From Pandoraea communis (GTDB lineage: Bacteria > Pseudomonadota > Gammaproteobacteria > Burkholderiales > Burkholderiaceae): a stretch of DNA of 64,000 bases. Of the stretch, positions 18,891 to 29,477 are shown one piece after another; within the stretch, counting starts at the first letter, position 1; every line of letters starts with the position of its first letter. The stretch is from positions 806,001-870,000 of the forward strand of contig NZ_CABPSJ010000002.1 of NCBI RefSeq assembly GCF_902459745.1, written 5' to 3'. The notes under the pieces were generated by a model. The model had not been told where the DNA came from, searched no databases, and saw only the letters and a list, made by a program, of their open reading frames with translations. The position numbers were made by a program, and so were the translations under genes.

Positions 18891-19862
18891 ATGGCCGTTT
18901 TCACTTCCGTCTCGCCCGAGCAACTCCAACAATGGCTGCAACGCTACGATTTGGGGAATGTTCTCGATTTCCGGGGCATCAGCTCCGGCATTGAAAACAC
19001 CAACTACTTCCTGACGACCGAGCGCGGCGAGTTCGTGCTGACGCTGTTCGAGAAGCTCACCGCGACGCAGTTGCCGTTCTATCTTCAACTGATGGGCCAC
19101 CTCGCGCATCACAGCGTGCCGGTGCCCGATCCGATTCCCGATCGCACGGGTGAGATCCTGGGCGAGTTGAACGGCAAGCCGGCGACCATCGTCACCAAGC
19201 TGGCGGGACGCTCCGAACTGGCGCCCACGCCGGCACACTGCACGCACGTCGGCGCGATGCTCGCGCGCATGCACCTGGCCGGACGAGACTTCACGCTCGA
19301 GCAGGCCAACCTGCGCAGCCTGCCGTGGTGGCGCGAAGCGACGCCCGAAGTCATGCCGTTCCTGAGCGACGCGGAACGCGCGTTGCTGCAAAGCGAGATG
19401 GCGCATCAGGAGGCGTTTTTCGCGTCGACCGACTATCGCGAGATGCCGGCCGGCCCCTGCCACTGCGACCTGTTCCGCGACAACGTGTTGTTCGACATGG
19501 CCGAAGACGGTTCGCCCCGCCTGGGCGGATTCTTCGATTTCTACTTCGCAGGTTGCGACAAGTGGCTGTTCGATCTGGCCGTAACGGTCAACGACTGGTG
19601 CTGCGACCTGTCGACCGGCGTGCTCGACGAGGCTCGCGTGCATGCCATGCTGCGCGCCTACGAGACGGTGCGCCCGCTCACGAGCATCGAAGCGTCGCAC
19701 TGGCGCGATATGCTCCGGGCGGGAGCGCTGCGCTTCTGGGTGTCGCGCCTGTATGATTTTCACTTGCCGCGGGAGGCCGAAATGCTCAAGCCGCACGATC
19801 CGGGGCATTTCGAACGAATCCTGCGCGAACGCATCGAAGCCGTTTCCATCCCGTGGCTGTAA
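18891..19862 (+). CDS. thrB: Homoserine kinase (ThrB, aminoglycoside phosphotransferase-like)
   Basis: Phosphorylates homoserine in threonine biosynthesis. The 323-residue protein belongs to the choline/aminoglycoside kinase fold type of ThrB found in beta- and gammaproteobacteria, not the GHMP type. Seen in sequence: [13 protein letters not shown] near residue 28, the catalytic loop [13 protein letters not shown] near residue 195 and GFFDFYFAG near residue 215 (metal-binding Asp). The ATG at 18891 begins [12 protein letters not shown], the expected start; ten more codons are open upstream. A BPSS1780-type membrane protein follows after about 30 bases. Confidence 0.95.
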   Translation: MAVFTSVSPEQLQQWLQRYDLGNVLDFRGISSGIENTNYFLTTERGEFVLTLFEKLTATQLPFYLQLMGHLAHHSVPVPDPIPDRTGEILGELNGKPATIVTKLAGRSELAPTPAHCTHVGAMLARMHLAGRDFTLEQANLRSLPWWREATPEVMPFLSDAERALLQSEMAHQEAFFASTDYREMPAGPCHCDLFRDNVLFDMAEDGSPRLGGFFDFYFAGCDKWLFDLAVTVNDWCCDLSTGVLDEARVHAMLRAYETVRPLTSIEASHWRDMLRAGALRFWVSRLYDFHLPREAEMLKPHDPGHFERILRERIEAVSIPWL

Positions 19863-19893
19863 CCTGACGTCCTATCGGAGTCATTCGAACCCT

Positions 19894-20703
19894 ATGCAAT
19901 TGCTTGAAGTCCCGCCGAAGAGTGGTTATGTGTGGCTGCGCCAGGGTATCTGGCTATTCCGCAAGAACCCGCTCGCCATTCTGACGCTGCTCTTCGCCTA
20001 TTTGTTTGGCGTGATGCTGCTGTCGATCCCGCCGGTCGTGGGCGCGTTCCTGCCGCTGCTGTTCATCCCCGGCTTGTCCGTCGGCTTCATGGCCGCCTGC
20101 CGTGACATCATCAAGAGCAAACAGGTATTGCCGAACGTGCTGCTCGACGGCTTTCGCGGTCACGGCAAGGAGGTTTCGCGCCGCCTGCTGATCCTGGGCG
20201 GCTATTACATTGTGGCGATGGCTGCGGTGTTCCTGTTCTCGGCACTCTTCGACGGCGGCGATCTGCTGAACAAGATGCTCTTCGGCGGCCGCATCAGCGA
20301 AGAGTCGCTCGTGAACGGTTCCATGGGCCAGGCGATGCTGGCGGCAGCGGTGGCCTACGTTCCGGTGGCGATGATGTTCTGGTTCGCACCGGTGCTCGTG
20401 GCATGGCACGACGTCACGCCCGTCAAGGCGCTCTTCTTCAGTTGGACGGCCTGCGTACGCAACCTGCGTGCCTTCTTCGTCTACGGGCTGTGCACGGCGG
20501 TCGTCGCCACGGTGCTGCCGCTGATCGTGGCGCTGACGATGGCCGCGATGGGCGTTCATCAGTACGCAATGCTGATACTCATGCCGTACTCGATCCTGTT
20601 CACGGCCGTGCTGTACTGCTCGTTCTATGCAACCTATCGCGGCTGCTTCGGCGTGCAGGAAATCGGCGCCATCGATCCGAACGTCGCGCCGCCGGAGGCA
20701 TAA
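19894..20703 (+). CDS. BPSS1780-family membrane protein
   Basis: A 269-residue protein with five or six transmembrane segments, beginning MQLLEVPPKSGYVWLRQG, which resembles the conserved Burkholderiales family named after BPSS1780. No enzymatic motif is visible and the function is unknown. It follows thrB closely and probably shares its transcript. A larger frame open from 19642 overlaps thrB in another phase and is not the gene. A strong terminator follows before the convergent helicase gene. Confidence 0.8.
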   Translation: MQLLEVPPKSGYVWLRQGIWLFRKNPLAILTLLFAYLFGVMLLSIPPVVGAFLPLLFIPGLSVGFMAACRDIIKSKQVLPNVLLDGFRGHGKEVSRRLLILGGYYIVAMAAVFLFSALFDGGDLLNKMLFGGRISEESLVNGSMGQAMLAAAVAYVPVAMMFWFAPVLVAWHDVTPVKALFFSWTACVRNLRAFFVYGLCTAVVATVLPLIVALTMAAMGVHQYAMLILMPYSILFTAVLYCSFYATYRGCFGVQEIGAIDPNVAPPEA

Positions 20704-20735
20704 CCGCAGACAGCGCAGACAAGCGACCGGCAAAA

Positions 20736-20761
20736 CAAAGGGCACCCTCGGGTGCCCTTTG
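20736..20761. terminator. Intrinsic terminator between convergent genes
   Basis: A perfect 12-bp stem (CAAAGGGCACCC / GGGTGCCCTTTG) with a two-base apex lies 32 bases after the membrane protein stop and 20 bases before the helicase stop on the other strand. Confidence 0.85.
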
Positions 20762-20781
20762 TCATGGGTAAGACGCCGTCG

Positions 20782-23103
20782 TTACTCGATCGGCTGGAGC
20801 TTCGCGACGGCCAGTGCGAGCCACTTCTCGCCATGTCGGCCGAATTTCACATGCGCACGGGCTTCCACGCCCGCCCCCTCGAGCCCAATGATCTTGCCCT
20901 CGCCGAACTTGGTGTGGAAGACCCCCTGCCCCAGCTTGAAGCCGGTCTCCGACGCGCGCGAACGGTCGGCAAGCGCCTGCTCCGACTTTGTCGCCACCCA
21001 TTCGTCCTGCTTCGTTGCGCCCACTTGCGGACGCGAGAACCAGTCGCGCCCCCACGCCGGCTCGGCTTGCCCCAGACGCGCACCAGATTGCGCACGCGGC
21101 GTCAGGAACTTCAGCACCGCTTCCGGGATTTCCTCGAAGAAGCGCGAACGCACGTTGTAGCGTGTCTGACCGTGCAGCATGCGGCTTTGGGTGAACGAGA
21201 GATACAGCCGTTCCTTGGCCCGCGTGATCGCCACATACATCAACCGGCGCTCTTCTTCGAGGCCGTCGAGTTCGAGCGCACTGTTTTCGTGCGGGAACAG
21301 TCCCTCCTCCAGCCCGGTGACAAAGACCGCCGTGAATTCCAGCCCCTTGGCCGCGTGAACCGTCATGAGTTGCACGGCGTCCTGCCCGGCCTCGGCCTGA
21401 TTGTCCCCGGCCTCAAGCGAGGCGTGTGACAGGAAACCGGCGAGCGGGGTCATCTCCACGGGCGTGTCGGCGTCCACCACGCCATCGGGCGAGGCCAGGA
21501 TATCCGGGGCGCCCGGCAGTGCAGGACGCATGGCAATCAGACGCGCCGGCGCGTCGAGCCCATAGCCTTCCTCGGCGATAAACGCCGTGGCGGCGTGCAC
21601 CAGTTCCTGCAAGTTCTCGATGCGATCCTGACCTTCCTTCTCGGTTTGATAGTGCGTGATCAGCCCGCTCGCGTCGATGACGTGCGTGACGACCTCCGGC
21701 AGCGTAAGGCGCCCAGTGTCCTGACGCATCTGCTCGATCAACCGGACGAAGGCCGTCAGATTGGTGCCCGCCTTGCCGGTCATATAGGGCACGGCGGCGT
21801 ACATCGAGCAGTTGTACAGACGCGCCGCGTCGGCCAGTTGCTCCAGCGACCGTGCGCCGATCCCGCGCGTCGGGAAGTTCACGACGCGGGCAAATGCCGT
21901 GTCGTCGTTCGGATTCTCGATCAGACGCAAATATGCCAGCGCATGCTTGACTTCCTGACGCTCGAAGAAGCGCAGCCCCCCGTACACACGATATGCGATG
22001 CCCGCGCCCACCAGCGCGTGCTCCATCACCCGCGACTGGGCATTGCTACGATACAGAATGGCGATGTCCTGACGCGACAGCCCCTGTGCAACGAGCGCCT
22101 TGATTTCATCGACCAGCCAGCTCGCCTCCTGCAAGTCGGTCGCGGCTTCGTAGACCCGGATCAACTCGCCATGCCCCGCATCGGTGCGTAAATTCTTGCC
22201 CAGACGCCGTGCGTTATTCGAAATCAACGCATTGGCGGCGTCGAGGATGTTGCCGTGCGACCGGTAGTTCTGCTCCAGCTTGATCATGTGCCGAACGCGG
22301 AATTCGCGCTCGAAGTCGGCCATATTGCCGACGTTGGCACCACGAAAGGCGTAAATACTCTGATCGTCGTCGCCCACCGCAAATACTGCGGCGTTCGACC
22401 CTGCGAGCATCTTGAGCCATGCGTACTGGAGTTTGTTCGTGTCCTGGAACTCGTCGACGAGAATGTGACGAAAGCGCGATTGGTAATGCACCCGCAGCGG
22501 TTCGTTATGCTTGAGCAACTCGAAACAGCGCAGCAGCAATTCGGCAAAATCGACCACCCCTTCGCGCTGGCACTGCGCCTGATAGGTGGTGTACAGCTCG
22601 ACGAACTTCTGGTTGAAGGCGTCGTTGGCCTCGACCTCGTGAGGGCGCAGGCCCTGCTCCTTGGCGTTATTGATGAAATACTGCAGGTTTTTCGGCGGAT
22701 ACTTCTCATCGTCGACATTCGCCGCCTTCATCATTCGCTTGATCGCAGAGAGCTGATCGGCCTGATCGAGGATCTGGAAGCTCTGCGGCAGCCCGGCATC
22801 GCGGAAATGCGCGCGCAGCATGCGGTTGCACAGCCCGTGGAAGGTGCCGATCCACATGGCGCGGGGGCTGATCGGCAGCATGGCCCCCAGACGAGCCTGC
22901 ATTTCCTTGGCCGCCTTGTTGGTGAAGGTCACCGCCAGAATACCGGCCGGACCGACATGGCCCTGCTGTATCAGCCAGGCGATACGCGTGGTCAGCACGC
23001 GCGTCTTGCCGGAACCTGCGCCCGCGAGAATGAGGGCTGGCTCGTCCGGGAGGGTCACGGCGGCCAGTTGTTCGGGGTTCAGATTCGCTAACAGATCGGG
23101 CAT
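20782..23103 (-). CDS. uvrD: UvrD/Rep-type superfamily 1 DNA helicase
   Basis: A 773-residue 3'-5' helicase with the full set of SF1A motifs: AGAGSGKT (Walker A, near residue 31), VDEFQDTN (Walker B), GDDDQSIYAFRGA (motif III), QNYRS (IV), HAAKGLEF (V) and VAITRA (VI). It probably unwinds DNA in nucleotide excision and mismatch repair and displaces RecA. The C-terminus (GVFHTKFGEGKIIGLEGAG) is the UvrD/PcrA-type Tudor-like domain that contacts RNA polymerase in relatives, supporting UvrD over Rep. It is divergent from valS; a TATAAT lies on its upstream side. Confidence 0.95.
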   Translation of the reverse strand: MPDLLANLNPEQLAAVTLPDEPALILAGAGSGKTRVLTTRIAWLIQQGHVGPAGILAVTFTNKAAKEMQARLGAMLPISPRAMWIGTFHGLCNRMLRAHFRDAGLPQSFQILDQADQLSAIKRMMKAANVDDEKYPPKNLQYFINNAKEQGLRPHEVEANDAFNQKFVELYTTYQAQCQREGVVDFAELLLRCFELLKHNEPLRVHYQSRFRHILVDEFQDTNKLQYAWLKMLAGSNAAVFAVGDDDQSIYAFRGANVGNMADFEREFRVRHMIKLEQNYRSHGNILDAANALISNNARRLGKNLRTDAGHGELIRVYEAATDLQEASWLVDEIKALVAQGLSRQDIAILYRSNAQSRVMEHALVGAGIAYRVYGGLRFFERQEVKHALAYLRLIENPNDDTAFARVVNFPTRGIGARSLEQLADAARLYNCSMYAAVPYMTGKAGTNLTAFVRLIEQMRQDTGRLTLPEVVTHVIDASGLITHYQTEKEGQDRIENLQELVHAATAFIAEEGYGLDAPARLIAMRPALPGAPDILASPDGVVDADTPVEMTPLAGFLSHASLEAGDNQAEAGQDAVQLMTVHAAKGLEFTAVFVTGLEEGLFPHENSALELDGLEEERRLMYVAITRAKERLYLSFTQSRMLHGQTRYNVRSRFFEEIPEAVLKFLTPRAQSGARLGQAEPAWGRDWFSRPQVGATKQDEWVATKSEQALADRSRASETGFKLGQGVFHTKFGEGKIIGLEGAGVEARAHVKFGRHGEKWLALAVAKLQPIE

Positions 23104-23131
23104 GTCGGGAGGGAATTTCGAGTGAAGCCCG

Positions 23132-23137
23132 ATTATA
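23132..23137 (-). promoter_or_regulatory. Candidate -10 box for uvrD
   Basis: TATAAT on the minus strand, about 30 bases before the uvrD start. The -35 is weak. Confidence 0.4.
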
Positions 23138-23173
23138 AATCCTGCCGCACCGCGGAAACGGCACCGAATCTTT

Positions 23174-23179
23174 TATAAT
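23174..23179 (+). promoter_or_regulatory. Candidate -10 box for valS
   Basis: TATAAT on the plus strand about 35 bases before the valS start; no strong -35 hexamer is evident. Confidence 0.4.
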
Positions 23180-23214
23180 TCAGGGTTTCACGCATTACAC
23201 GGTCCATCCAATCC

Positions 23215-26076
23215 ATGAGCGACAGCGACAATACGCTTGCCAAGAGCTTCGAGCCGCAGGACGTCGAAGCCCACTGGGGCCCCGAATGGGAACGCCGAGG
23301 CTATGCCCGGCCGACTTTCGACGACGCCCGCGAAGATTTCAGCATCCAGTTGCCGCCGCCGAACGTTACCGGCACGCTGCACATGGGTCATGCGTTCAAC
23401 CAGACGATCATGGATGGCCTCACCCGCTACCACCGTATGAAGGGGGCCAACACCCTCTGGGTGCCGGGCACGGACCACGCGGGCATCGCCACGCAGATCG
23501 TCGTCGAACGCCAGCTCGACGCCGAGAAGGTCTCGCGCCACGATCTCGGCCGCGAGAAGTTCGTCGAGCGCGTCTGGGAGTGGAAGGAACAGTCGGGCAG
23601 CACGATCACACGTCAGGTGCGCCGTCTGGGCGCCTCCATCGACTGGAGCCGCGAATACTTCACGATGGACGAGAAGATGTCGCGCGTCGTGCGCGACGTG
23701 TTCGTCACGCTGTACGAGCAAGGGCTGCTCTACCGGGGCAAGCGTCTCGTGAACTGGGAATCGGTCCTGCTCACCGCAGTGTCCGATCTGGAAGTGGTCA
23801 GCGAGGAAGAGGAAGGCTCGCTGTGGCACATCCGCTACCCCCTGGCTAACGGTTCGGGCTCGCTCACGGTCGCCACCACGCGCCCCGAAACGATGCTCGG
23901 CGACGTAGCCCTGATGGTCCATCCGGAAGACGAGCGCTACAAGCACCTGATCGGGCAGATGGCCAAGCTGCCGCTGTCCGATCGTGAAATCCCGATCATC
24001 GCCGACGATTACGTCGATCTTGAATTCGGCACGGGCGTGGTGAAAGTCACGCCGGCGCACGACTTCAACGATTACGCCGTGGGCCAGCGCCACAACCTGC
24101 CGCAGATCAACATTCTCACGCTCGACGCGAAGATCAACGAGAATGCCCCGGAAAAGTACCGCGGACTGGATCGTTTCGAGGCGCGCAAGCAGATCGTGGC
24201 CGACCTCGACGCTCAGGGGCTGCTCGAATCGGTCAAGCCGCACAAGCTGATGGTGCCGCGCAGCGATCGCACCGGCACGATCATCGAGCCGATGCTTACC
24301 GACCAGTGGTTTGTCGCGATGAGCAAGCCGGCGCCGGAAGGCACGTTCCATCCGGGCAAGTCGATCACCGAAGTCGCTCTCGACGTCGTGCGCGACGGTG
24401 AGATCAAGTTCGTGCCGGAAAACTGGGCGACGACATATCACCAGTGGCTCGAGAACATTCAGGACTGGTGTATCTCGCGTCAACTCTGGTGGGGACACCA
24501 GATTCCCGCATGGTACGACGATGCGGGCAATGTCTACGTCGCCCGGACGGAAGAGGAAGCTGCCGGGAAGGCACGCGCGAACGGCTATACCGGCGCGCTC
24601 AGGCGCGACGAAGACGTGCTCGACACGTGGTTCTCGTCGGCACTGGTGCCGTTCTCATCGCTCGGCTGGCCGCAAGAGACGCCCGAACTGAAGCATTTCC
24701 TGCCGTCGACGGTGCTCGTGACCGGCTTCGACATCATCTTCTTCTGGGTGGCGCGCATGGTCATGATGACCACGCACTTCACCGGCAAGGTGCCGTTCAA
24801 GACCGTGTACATGCACGGTCTGGTGCGCGACGCCGAGGGCCAGAAGATGTCCAAGTCGAAGGGCAACACGCTCGATCCGCTCGATATCGTCGACGGTGTG
24901 TCGCTCGACACCCTCCTCGCCAAGCGCACGACCGGCCTGATGAACCCGAAGCAGGCGACGAGCATCGAGAAGAAGACGCGCAAGGAATTCCCGGATGGCA
25001 TTGCGCCGTTCGGCACCGACGCGCTGCGCTTCACGTTCGCGTCGATGGCCACGCTCGGCCGGAACATCAACTTCGACCTCGCACGCTGCGAAGGCTATCG
25101 CAACTTCTGCAACAAGCTGTGGAACGCCACGCGCTTCGTGCTGATGAACTGCGAAGGCCAGGACTGCGGCATGGCGCCGTGCGTGGGCGATTGCGGCCCC
25201 GACGGTCAACTGGACTTCTCGCGCGCCGACCGCTGGATCGTATCGCTGTTGCAACGCGTGGAAGCCGACGTTGCGAAGGGCTTTGCCGACTATCGCTTCG
25301 ACAACATCGCCAGCACGATCTACAAGTTCGTGTGGGACGAGTACTGCGACTGGTACGTCGAACTGGCCAAGTGGCAGATCCAGAACGGCACCCCGGCGCA
25401 ACAACGCGCCACGCGCCGCACCCTGCTGCGCGTGCTGGAAACGGTGCTGCGTCTGGCCCACCCGATCATTCCGTTCATCACCGAAGCCCTGTGGCAGAAG
25501 GTGGCGCCGCTCGCCGGCCGCTACCCGGCGGACAAGGCCGCAGGCGAAGCCAGCATCATGGTGCAGCCGTACCCGGTGGCCGACACGAGCAAGATCGACG
25601 AAGGCGACGAAGCCTGGATGCAGCAGTTGAAGGCGGCCGTCGACGCGTGCCGTAATCTGCGAGGCGAAATGAACCTGTCGCCGGCACAACGCGTGCCGCT
25701 GCTGGTCGCGGGCGACGTGCCATTCCTCACGTCGATCGCGCCGTATCTGCAAACGCTCGCCAAGCTCTCCGAGGTGCAGGTGCTGGACGACGAAGCCACG
25801 CTCGACGCGCAGGCTGCCGGTGCGCCGCTCGCCGTGGTGGGCGCGAACAAGCTGGCATTGAAGGTCGAGATCGATGTGGCCGCAGAGCGCGAGCGCCTCG
25901 GCAAGGAAGTCAAACGTCTCGAAGGCGAAATCGCAAAGTGCCACGGCAAGCTCTCCAATGAGAGCTTTGTGGCCCGCGCGCCTGCGAACGTCGTGGAACT
26001 CGAGAAGCAACGATTGGTCGACTTTGAAGCCGTTCTCGGCAAGTTGCAGGCCCAGCTGGCTCGCCTGCCGGCCTGA
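23215..26076 (+). CDS. valS: Valyl-tRNA synthetase
   Basis: Class I aminoacyl-tRNA synthetase that charges tRNA-Val and edits misactivated threonine. The 953-residue protein has the HIGH motif in [11 protein letters not shown] near residue 45 and KMSKSKGN near residue 545, with the CP1 editing domain between them, the anticodon-binding domain after residue 660 and the C-terminal coiled coil (about residues 885-950) typical of ValRS. Length is normal. galU follows after 29 bases on the same strand. Confidence 0.98.
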   Translation: MSDSDNTLAKSFEPQDVEAHWGPEWERRGYARPTFDDAREDFSIQLPPPNVTGTLHMGHAFNQTIMDGLTRYHRMKGANTLWVPGTDHAGIATQIVVERQLDAEKVSRHDLGREKFVERVWEWKEQSGSTITRQVRRLGASIDWSREYFTMDEKMSRVVRDVFVTLYEQGLLYRGKRLVNWESVLLTAVSDLEVVSEEEEGSLWHIRYPLANGSGSLTVATTRPETMLGDVALMVHPEDERYKHLIGQMAKLPLSDREIPIIADDYVDLEFGTGVVKVTPAHDFNDYAVGQRHNLPQINILTLDAKINENAPEKYRGLDRFEARKQIVADLDAQGLLESVKPHKLMVPRSDRTGTIIEPMLTDQWFVAMSKPAPEGTFHPGKSITEVALDVVRDGEIKFVPENWATTYHQWLENIQDWCISRQLWWGHQIPAWYDDAGNVYVARTEEEAAGKARANGYTGALRRDEDVLDTWFSSALVPFSSLGWPQETPELKHFLPSTVLVTGFDIIFFWVARMVMMTTHFTGKVPFKTVYMHGLVRDAEGQKMSKSKGNTLDPLDIVDGVSLDTLLAKRTTGLMNPKQATSIEKKTRKEFPDGIAPFGTDALRFTFASMATLGRNINFDLARCEGYRNFCNKLWNATRFVLMNCEGQDCGMAPCVGDCGPDGQLDFSRADRWIVSLLQRVEADVAKGFADYRFDNIASTIYKFVWDEYCDWYVELAKWQIQNGTPAQQRATRRTLLRVLETVLRLAHPIIPFITEALWQKVAPLAGRYPADKAAGEASIMVQPYPVADTSKIDEGDEAWMQQLKAAVDACRNLRGEMNLSPAQRVPLLVAGDVPFLTSIAPYLQTLAKLSEVQVLDDEATLDAQAAGAPLAVVGANKLALKVEIDVAAERERLGKEVKRLEGEIAKCHGKLSNESFVARAPANVVELEKQRLVDFEAVLGKLQAQLARLPA

Positions 26077-26105
26077 GACGCTCGACATCCACCAGGGAGA
26101 TACCA

Positions 26106-26990
26106 ATGAAAACCTTCGTGACCAAAGCCGTGTTCCCCGTTGCGGGCCTCGGCACCCGATTCCTCCCGGCGACCAAGGCGAGCCCGAAGGAAATGCTGCC
26201 CATCGTCGACAAGCCGCTGATTCAGTACGCGGTGGAAGAAGCGGCGGCCGCCGGCATTACCGAGATGATCTTCGTGACGGGCCGTAACAAGCGCGCGATC
26301 GAAGATCACTTCGACACGGCCTTCGAACTCGAAGCGGAACTGGAAGCCAAGAACAAGCAGGCACTGCTCGACGTCGTGCATTCGATCAAGCCGCCGCACA
26401 TCGACTGCTTCTACGTGCGTCAGCCCAAGGCACTCGGTCTGGGGCATGCCGTGCTGTGCGCGGAAAAGCTCGTGGGCGACGAGCCGTTCGCGGTCATCCT
26501 CGCCGACGACTTGCTCGACGGCGATCCGCCGGTGCTCAAGCAGATGGTCGATCTGTACAACCAGTATCACAGCTCGATCATCGGCGTGGAAGAGATTCCC
26601 ATCGAGCAAAGCCGGTCGTACGGGATCGTCGCGGGCAACGAGTGGGGCGAGAAGGACATCGTCAAGCTGACGAGTATCGTCGAGAAGCCGGCACCGGAAG
26701 ACGCACCGTCGAATCTGGGTGTCGTCGGCCGCTATGTGCTGCGTCCGCGCATTTTCGATTGCATCCGCGAGATCGATCCGGGGTCAGGTGGCGAGATTCA
26801 GTTGACGGATGCCATCCAGAAACTGATGCACGACGAGGTTGTCCTGGCATACCGCTACAAGGGTAAGCGCTTCGATTGCGGCAGCAAGCTCGGCTACCTG
26901 AAGGCGACGGTGGAATTTGCGCTGCGTCACCCGGAGCTGAAGGACGCGTTCCGCGAGTACCTGCGCGAGTCGCACGGCGCTGTCATGTAA
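26106..26990 (+). CDS. galU: UTP--glucose-1-phosphate uridylyltransferase
   Basis: Makes UDP-glucose from UTP and glucose 1-phosphate for lipopolysaccharide, exopolysaccharide and trehalose-type pathways. The 294-residue protein begins with the nucleotidyltransferase loop [17 protein letters not shown] near residues 15-31, followed by [19 protein letters not shown] near residue 135 holds the metal-binding Asp. An AGGGAGA ribosome site precedes the ATG. A clear terminator follows. It may be co-transcribed with valS. Confidence 0.97.
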   Translation: MKTFVTKAVFPVAGLGTRFLPATKASPKEMLPIVDKPLIQYAVEEAAAAGITEMIFVTGRNKRAIEDHFDTAFELEAELEAKNKQALLDVVHSIKPPHIDCFYVRQPKALGLGHAVLCAEKLVGDEPFAVILADDLLDGDPPVLKQMVDLYNQYHSSIIGVEEIPIEQSRSYGIVAGNEWGEKDIVKLTSIVEKPAPEDAPSNLGVVGRYVLRPRIFDCIREIDPGSGGEIQLTDAIQKLMHDEVVLAYRYKGKRFDCGSKLGYLKATVEFALRHPELKDAFREYLRESHGAVM

Positions 26991-27011
26991 GCGTCAGGCA
27001 CCGCACCAAAG

Positions 27012-27043
27012 AAAAAGCCGACGGCATGTCCGTCGGCTTTTTT
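27012..27043. terminator. Intrinsic terminator between galU and tusA
   Basis: A 12-bp stem (AAAAGCCGACGG / CCGTCGGCTTTT) with a short loop and a run of T lies 20 bases after galU; tusA is convergent and ends 23 bases later. Confidence 0.85.
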
Positions 27044-27065
27044 ATGCCCGCGCGATGCGGTGCGA

Positions 27066-27293
27066 TCAGCGGCGGCGCATCAGGAAGTGGAACGTCTTGC
27101 CCTCTTCACGCGACTCGATGAGTTCGTTGCCGGTTTGCTTGGCAAATGCGCTGAAGTCGCGCGCCGAACCGGGATCCGTGGCGATGATGTGCAGCACTTC
27201 GCCGCTCTGCATTTCGGCAAGCGCCTTCTTGGCACGCAGGATCGGCAGCGGGCAGTTCAGACCGCTCGCGTCGACTTCTTTCTGAAATTCCAT
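27066..27293 (-). CDS. tusA: TusA-family sulfurtransferase
   Basis: A 75-residue sulfur carrier with the CPxP motif in GLNCPLPILRAKKAL near residues 13-27; the Cys accepts sulfur as a persulfide for tRNA thiolation or other sulfur trafficking. The C-terminus FHFLMRRR is usual in the Burkholderiales form. The start at 27293 (MEFQKEVDASG) has AGGG eight bases upstream, whereas the ATG at 27299 is only two bases from it; the longer frame to 27482 is not family-like. It is convergent with galU and lies just downstream of the Nudix gene. Confidence 0.9.
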   Translation of the reverse strand: MEFQKEVDASGLNCPLPILRAKKALAEMQSGEVLHIIATDPGSARDFSAFAKQTGNELIESREEGKTFHFLMRRR

Positions 27294-27382
27294 GCTCATG
27301 TCCCTCTTGTCAGTCTTGTGCGAATCTTGTGCCAGGTTCACCCTGCAAACCGCGATTCTACCGTAGTCGCCGCACCACGCCG

Positions 27383-27913
27383 TCAGCCCGCAATCGACAG
27401 CTTTGCCGAATCGACATATTCGACCGGCAGGTTGCGCCGGCGCAACCACTCGGCCACCGCATGTCCGGTGCCCGCGCGCCACGGACGCACCCGCTCCGGC
27501 GACACGAGACGGAACTCGGCCAGCTCTTCCGATAGACGAATATCGCCATCGCAGACCGCGTGATAGGCGATGATCAACTCATTCTTGCGCATGAATTCGT
27601 AGACGCCGAGCAGCGAAATCGCGTCGGTCTCCAGATTGGTCTCTTCCTTGATCTCGCGCCGCAGGCCATCTTCAGGCGTTTCGTCGCGTTCGAGAAATCC
27701 GGTGATGAGCGCGAACATGCCCTCGGTCCACGCGGCGTTGCGCGCCAGCAGAATCTGACCGCGATACTCCACAAGGCCGGCAACCACCGGCAACGGATTG
27801 TCCCAGTGGACGAAACCGCAAGCGGTATCCGGACAAGCGCGGCGAATACGCCCGGCGACATCACGCGAGTCGAGCGGCGAGGCACAGCGGGGACAGAAAA
27901 TTAGTTCGTTCAT
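27383..27913 (-). CDS. Nudix hydrolase with N-terminal zinc ribbon
   Basis: A 176-residue protein. The N-terminal CPRC and a later Cys pair (near residues 28-32) form a likely zinc ribbon, as in NudC-like proteins. The Nudix box reads GFLERDETPEDGLRREIKEET near residues 92-112, fitting GX5EX7REUXEEXGU with a T in place of the last G. It should hydrolyse a nucleoside diphosphate linked to another group (NADH-type, ADP-ribose or similar); the exact substrate is unknown. The full NudC SQPWPFPxS motif is not seen, so it is not assigned as NudC. Confidence 0.88.
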   Translation of the reverse strand: MNELIFCPRCASPLDSRDVAGRIRRACPDTACGFVHWDNPLPVVAGLVEYRGQILLARNAAWTEGMFALITGFLERDETPEDGLRREIKEETNLETDAISLLGVYEFMRKNELIIAYHAVCDGDIRLSEELAEFRLVSPERVRPWRAGTGHAVAEWLRRRNLPVEYVDSAKLSIAG

Positions 27914-28017
27914 GATCGTTCTTCCGCGAATTCGAATATCTTAAATGAACTCATGACGGGATGCACATTCAGAACTATCCAAGACGTCTGAAGACCAAGC
28001 CCATAAGGGCCGGGGCG

Positions 28018-28023
28018 TATAAT
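28018..28023 (+). promoter_or_regulatory. Candidate -10 box for the ClC gene
   Basis: TATAAT 34 bases before the GTG start; no convincing -35 hexamer. Confidence 0.35.
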
Positions 28024-28057
28024 CGGCTAACGTCTTTCACCCTTCGCTCACGACCAA

Positions 28058-29446
28058 GTGTCAGCTATCCCGCCAAACACCGAGTCTGCCTCGCCACCGC
28101 CGTCGCCTTCGCCGACACCTCCCCTCGCGCCGCCGTCGTTATCGGCGCGTCTGGCCAGACGGGGCGTCAATCGCTCGCGGCGCCTCTGGCATAACTACGG
28201 TGTGTTCTGGCTCGGCGCCGTGCTCGTGGGTCTGGTCTCGGTTGCGTACGCCAAGCTCATCGACTTCGGTTTCGAACTGTTCCAGCGCATGCTGTCGCAT
28301 GGCGCCTGGCTGCCGCTGATCGTCACGCCGCTTGGCGCTGCGCTGGCCATCTGGCTGACGCAGAAGTTCTTCCGTGGCGCGGAAGGCAGCGGCATTCCGC
28401 AGGTCATCGCCACGCTGCAAGATTCGCGGCTGTCGAAATCGCTGCTGTCGCTGCGCATCATGGTCGGCAAGATTGCGATCTCGTTTCTCGGCATTCTTTG
28501 CGGCTTCACCATTGGCCGCGAAGGGCCGACGGTGCAGATCGGCGCTTCGCTGATGTATGCCATGCGTCATGGCTATCGCCGCAGCAGCGCGCACATCGAG
28601 CGTCAATTGACGCTGGCCGGCGCAGCGGCAGGTCTGGCGGCCGCGTTCAATACGCCGCTCGCAGGTGTGGTGTTCGCCATCGAGGAATTGAGCCGAAGTT
28701 TCGTTGCCCGGAACAGCGGCACACTCATCACGGCCATCATCTTTTCCGGCGTCGTGGCACTCGGACTGCAAGGCAATTATCTGTACTTCGGGCAAATCAA
28801 GGCGCTCACCGAATTCCACTGGGCGCTGATCCCCGTGCTCATTGCCGCCAGCCTGCTGACGGGCGTCGCAGGTGGCCTGTTCGGCTGGCTGATGCTCAAC
28901 GTGGCGCGCTGGATGCCCGCGTCGCTGGTGAGCCTTCGCCGGACGTACCCGGTGCGCTTCGCGTTTCTGTGCGGGCTGACCATTGCCGTGATCGGCGTGG
29001 TCTCGGGAGGGACGACCTTCGGCAGCGGTTATGCGGAAGCGCGCGGCCTGCTCGAGTCGCATGCGGCGCTCTCGCCGCTCTACGCCCTGCTGAAATTCGC
29101 CGCGCTATGTGTATCGTACCTGTCGGGGATTCCCGGAGGCATCTTCGCGCCGTCGCTCGCCATCGGCGCCGGGCTCGGCAACGTAATGGCTCACGTCACG
29201 TCGGCGATACCGCTGCCAGCGATGGCCGCGCTGTGTATGGTCGGGTATCTGGCGGCGGTCACGCAATCGCCGATTACGTCGTTCGTGATCGTCATGGAGA
29301 TGATCGACGGCCATCAGATGGTGATTCCTCTCATGGCCGTTGCATTGCTCTCGACTCAGGTGTCGAAAGCCATCGCGCCATCGTTCTATCACACGTTGGC
29401 ACACCGCTTTCTCACGCCTGCGATACCAGCGCCGCGACAGGCATGA
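28058..29446 (+). CDS. ClC-family chloride channel or H+/Cl- antiporter
   Basis: A 462-residue membrane protein with the three ClC selectivity signatures: GAEGSGIPQV near residue 108, GREGPTVQIG near residue 150 and GIPGGIFAPSLAIGAG near residue 360. The gating Glu of GREGP is present, and IEEL near residue 208 keeps the Glu pair that includes the internal proton glutamate of ClC-ec1-type exchangers. This favours a Cl-/H+ antiporter. No C-terminal CBS domain is present. The start is GTG at 28058, followed by a Pro-rich cytoplasmic tail of about 35 residues. Confidence 0.92.
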   Translation: MSAIPPNTESASPPPSPSPTPPLAPPSLSARLARRGVNRSRRLWHNYGVFWLGAVLVGLVSVAYAKLIDFGFELFQRMLSHGAWLPLIVTPLGAALAIWLTQKFFRGAEGSGIPQVIATLQDSRLSKSLLSLRIMVGKIAISFLGILCGFTIGREGPTVQIGASLMYAMRHGYRRSSAHIERQLTLAGAAAGLAAAFNTPLAGVVFAIEELSRSFVARNSGTLITAIIFSGVVALGLQGNYLYFGQIKALTEFHWALIPVLIAASLLTGVAGGLFGWLMLNVARWMPASLVSLRRTYPVRFAFLCGLTIAVIGVVSGGTTFGSGYAEARGLLESHAALSPLYALLKFAALCVSYLSGIPGGIFAPSLAIGAGLGNVMAHVTSAIPLPAMAALCMVGYLAAVTQSPITSFVIVMEMIDGHQMVIPLMAVALLSTQVSKAIAPSFYHTLAHRFLTPAIPAPRQA

Positions 29447-29477
29447 ATCGCGCCGCCGGCCCGCGCCGGAGAATCGA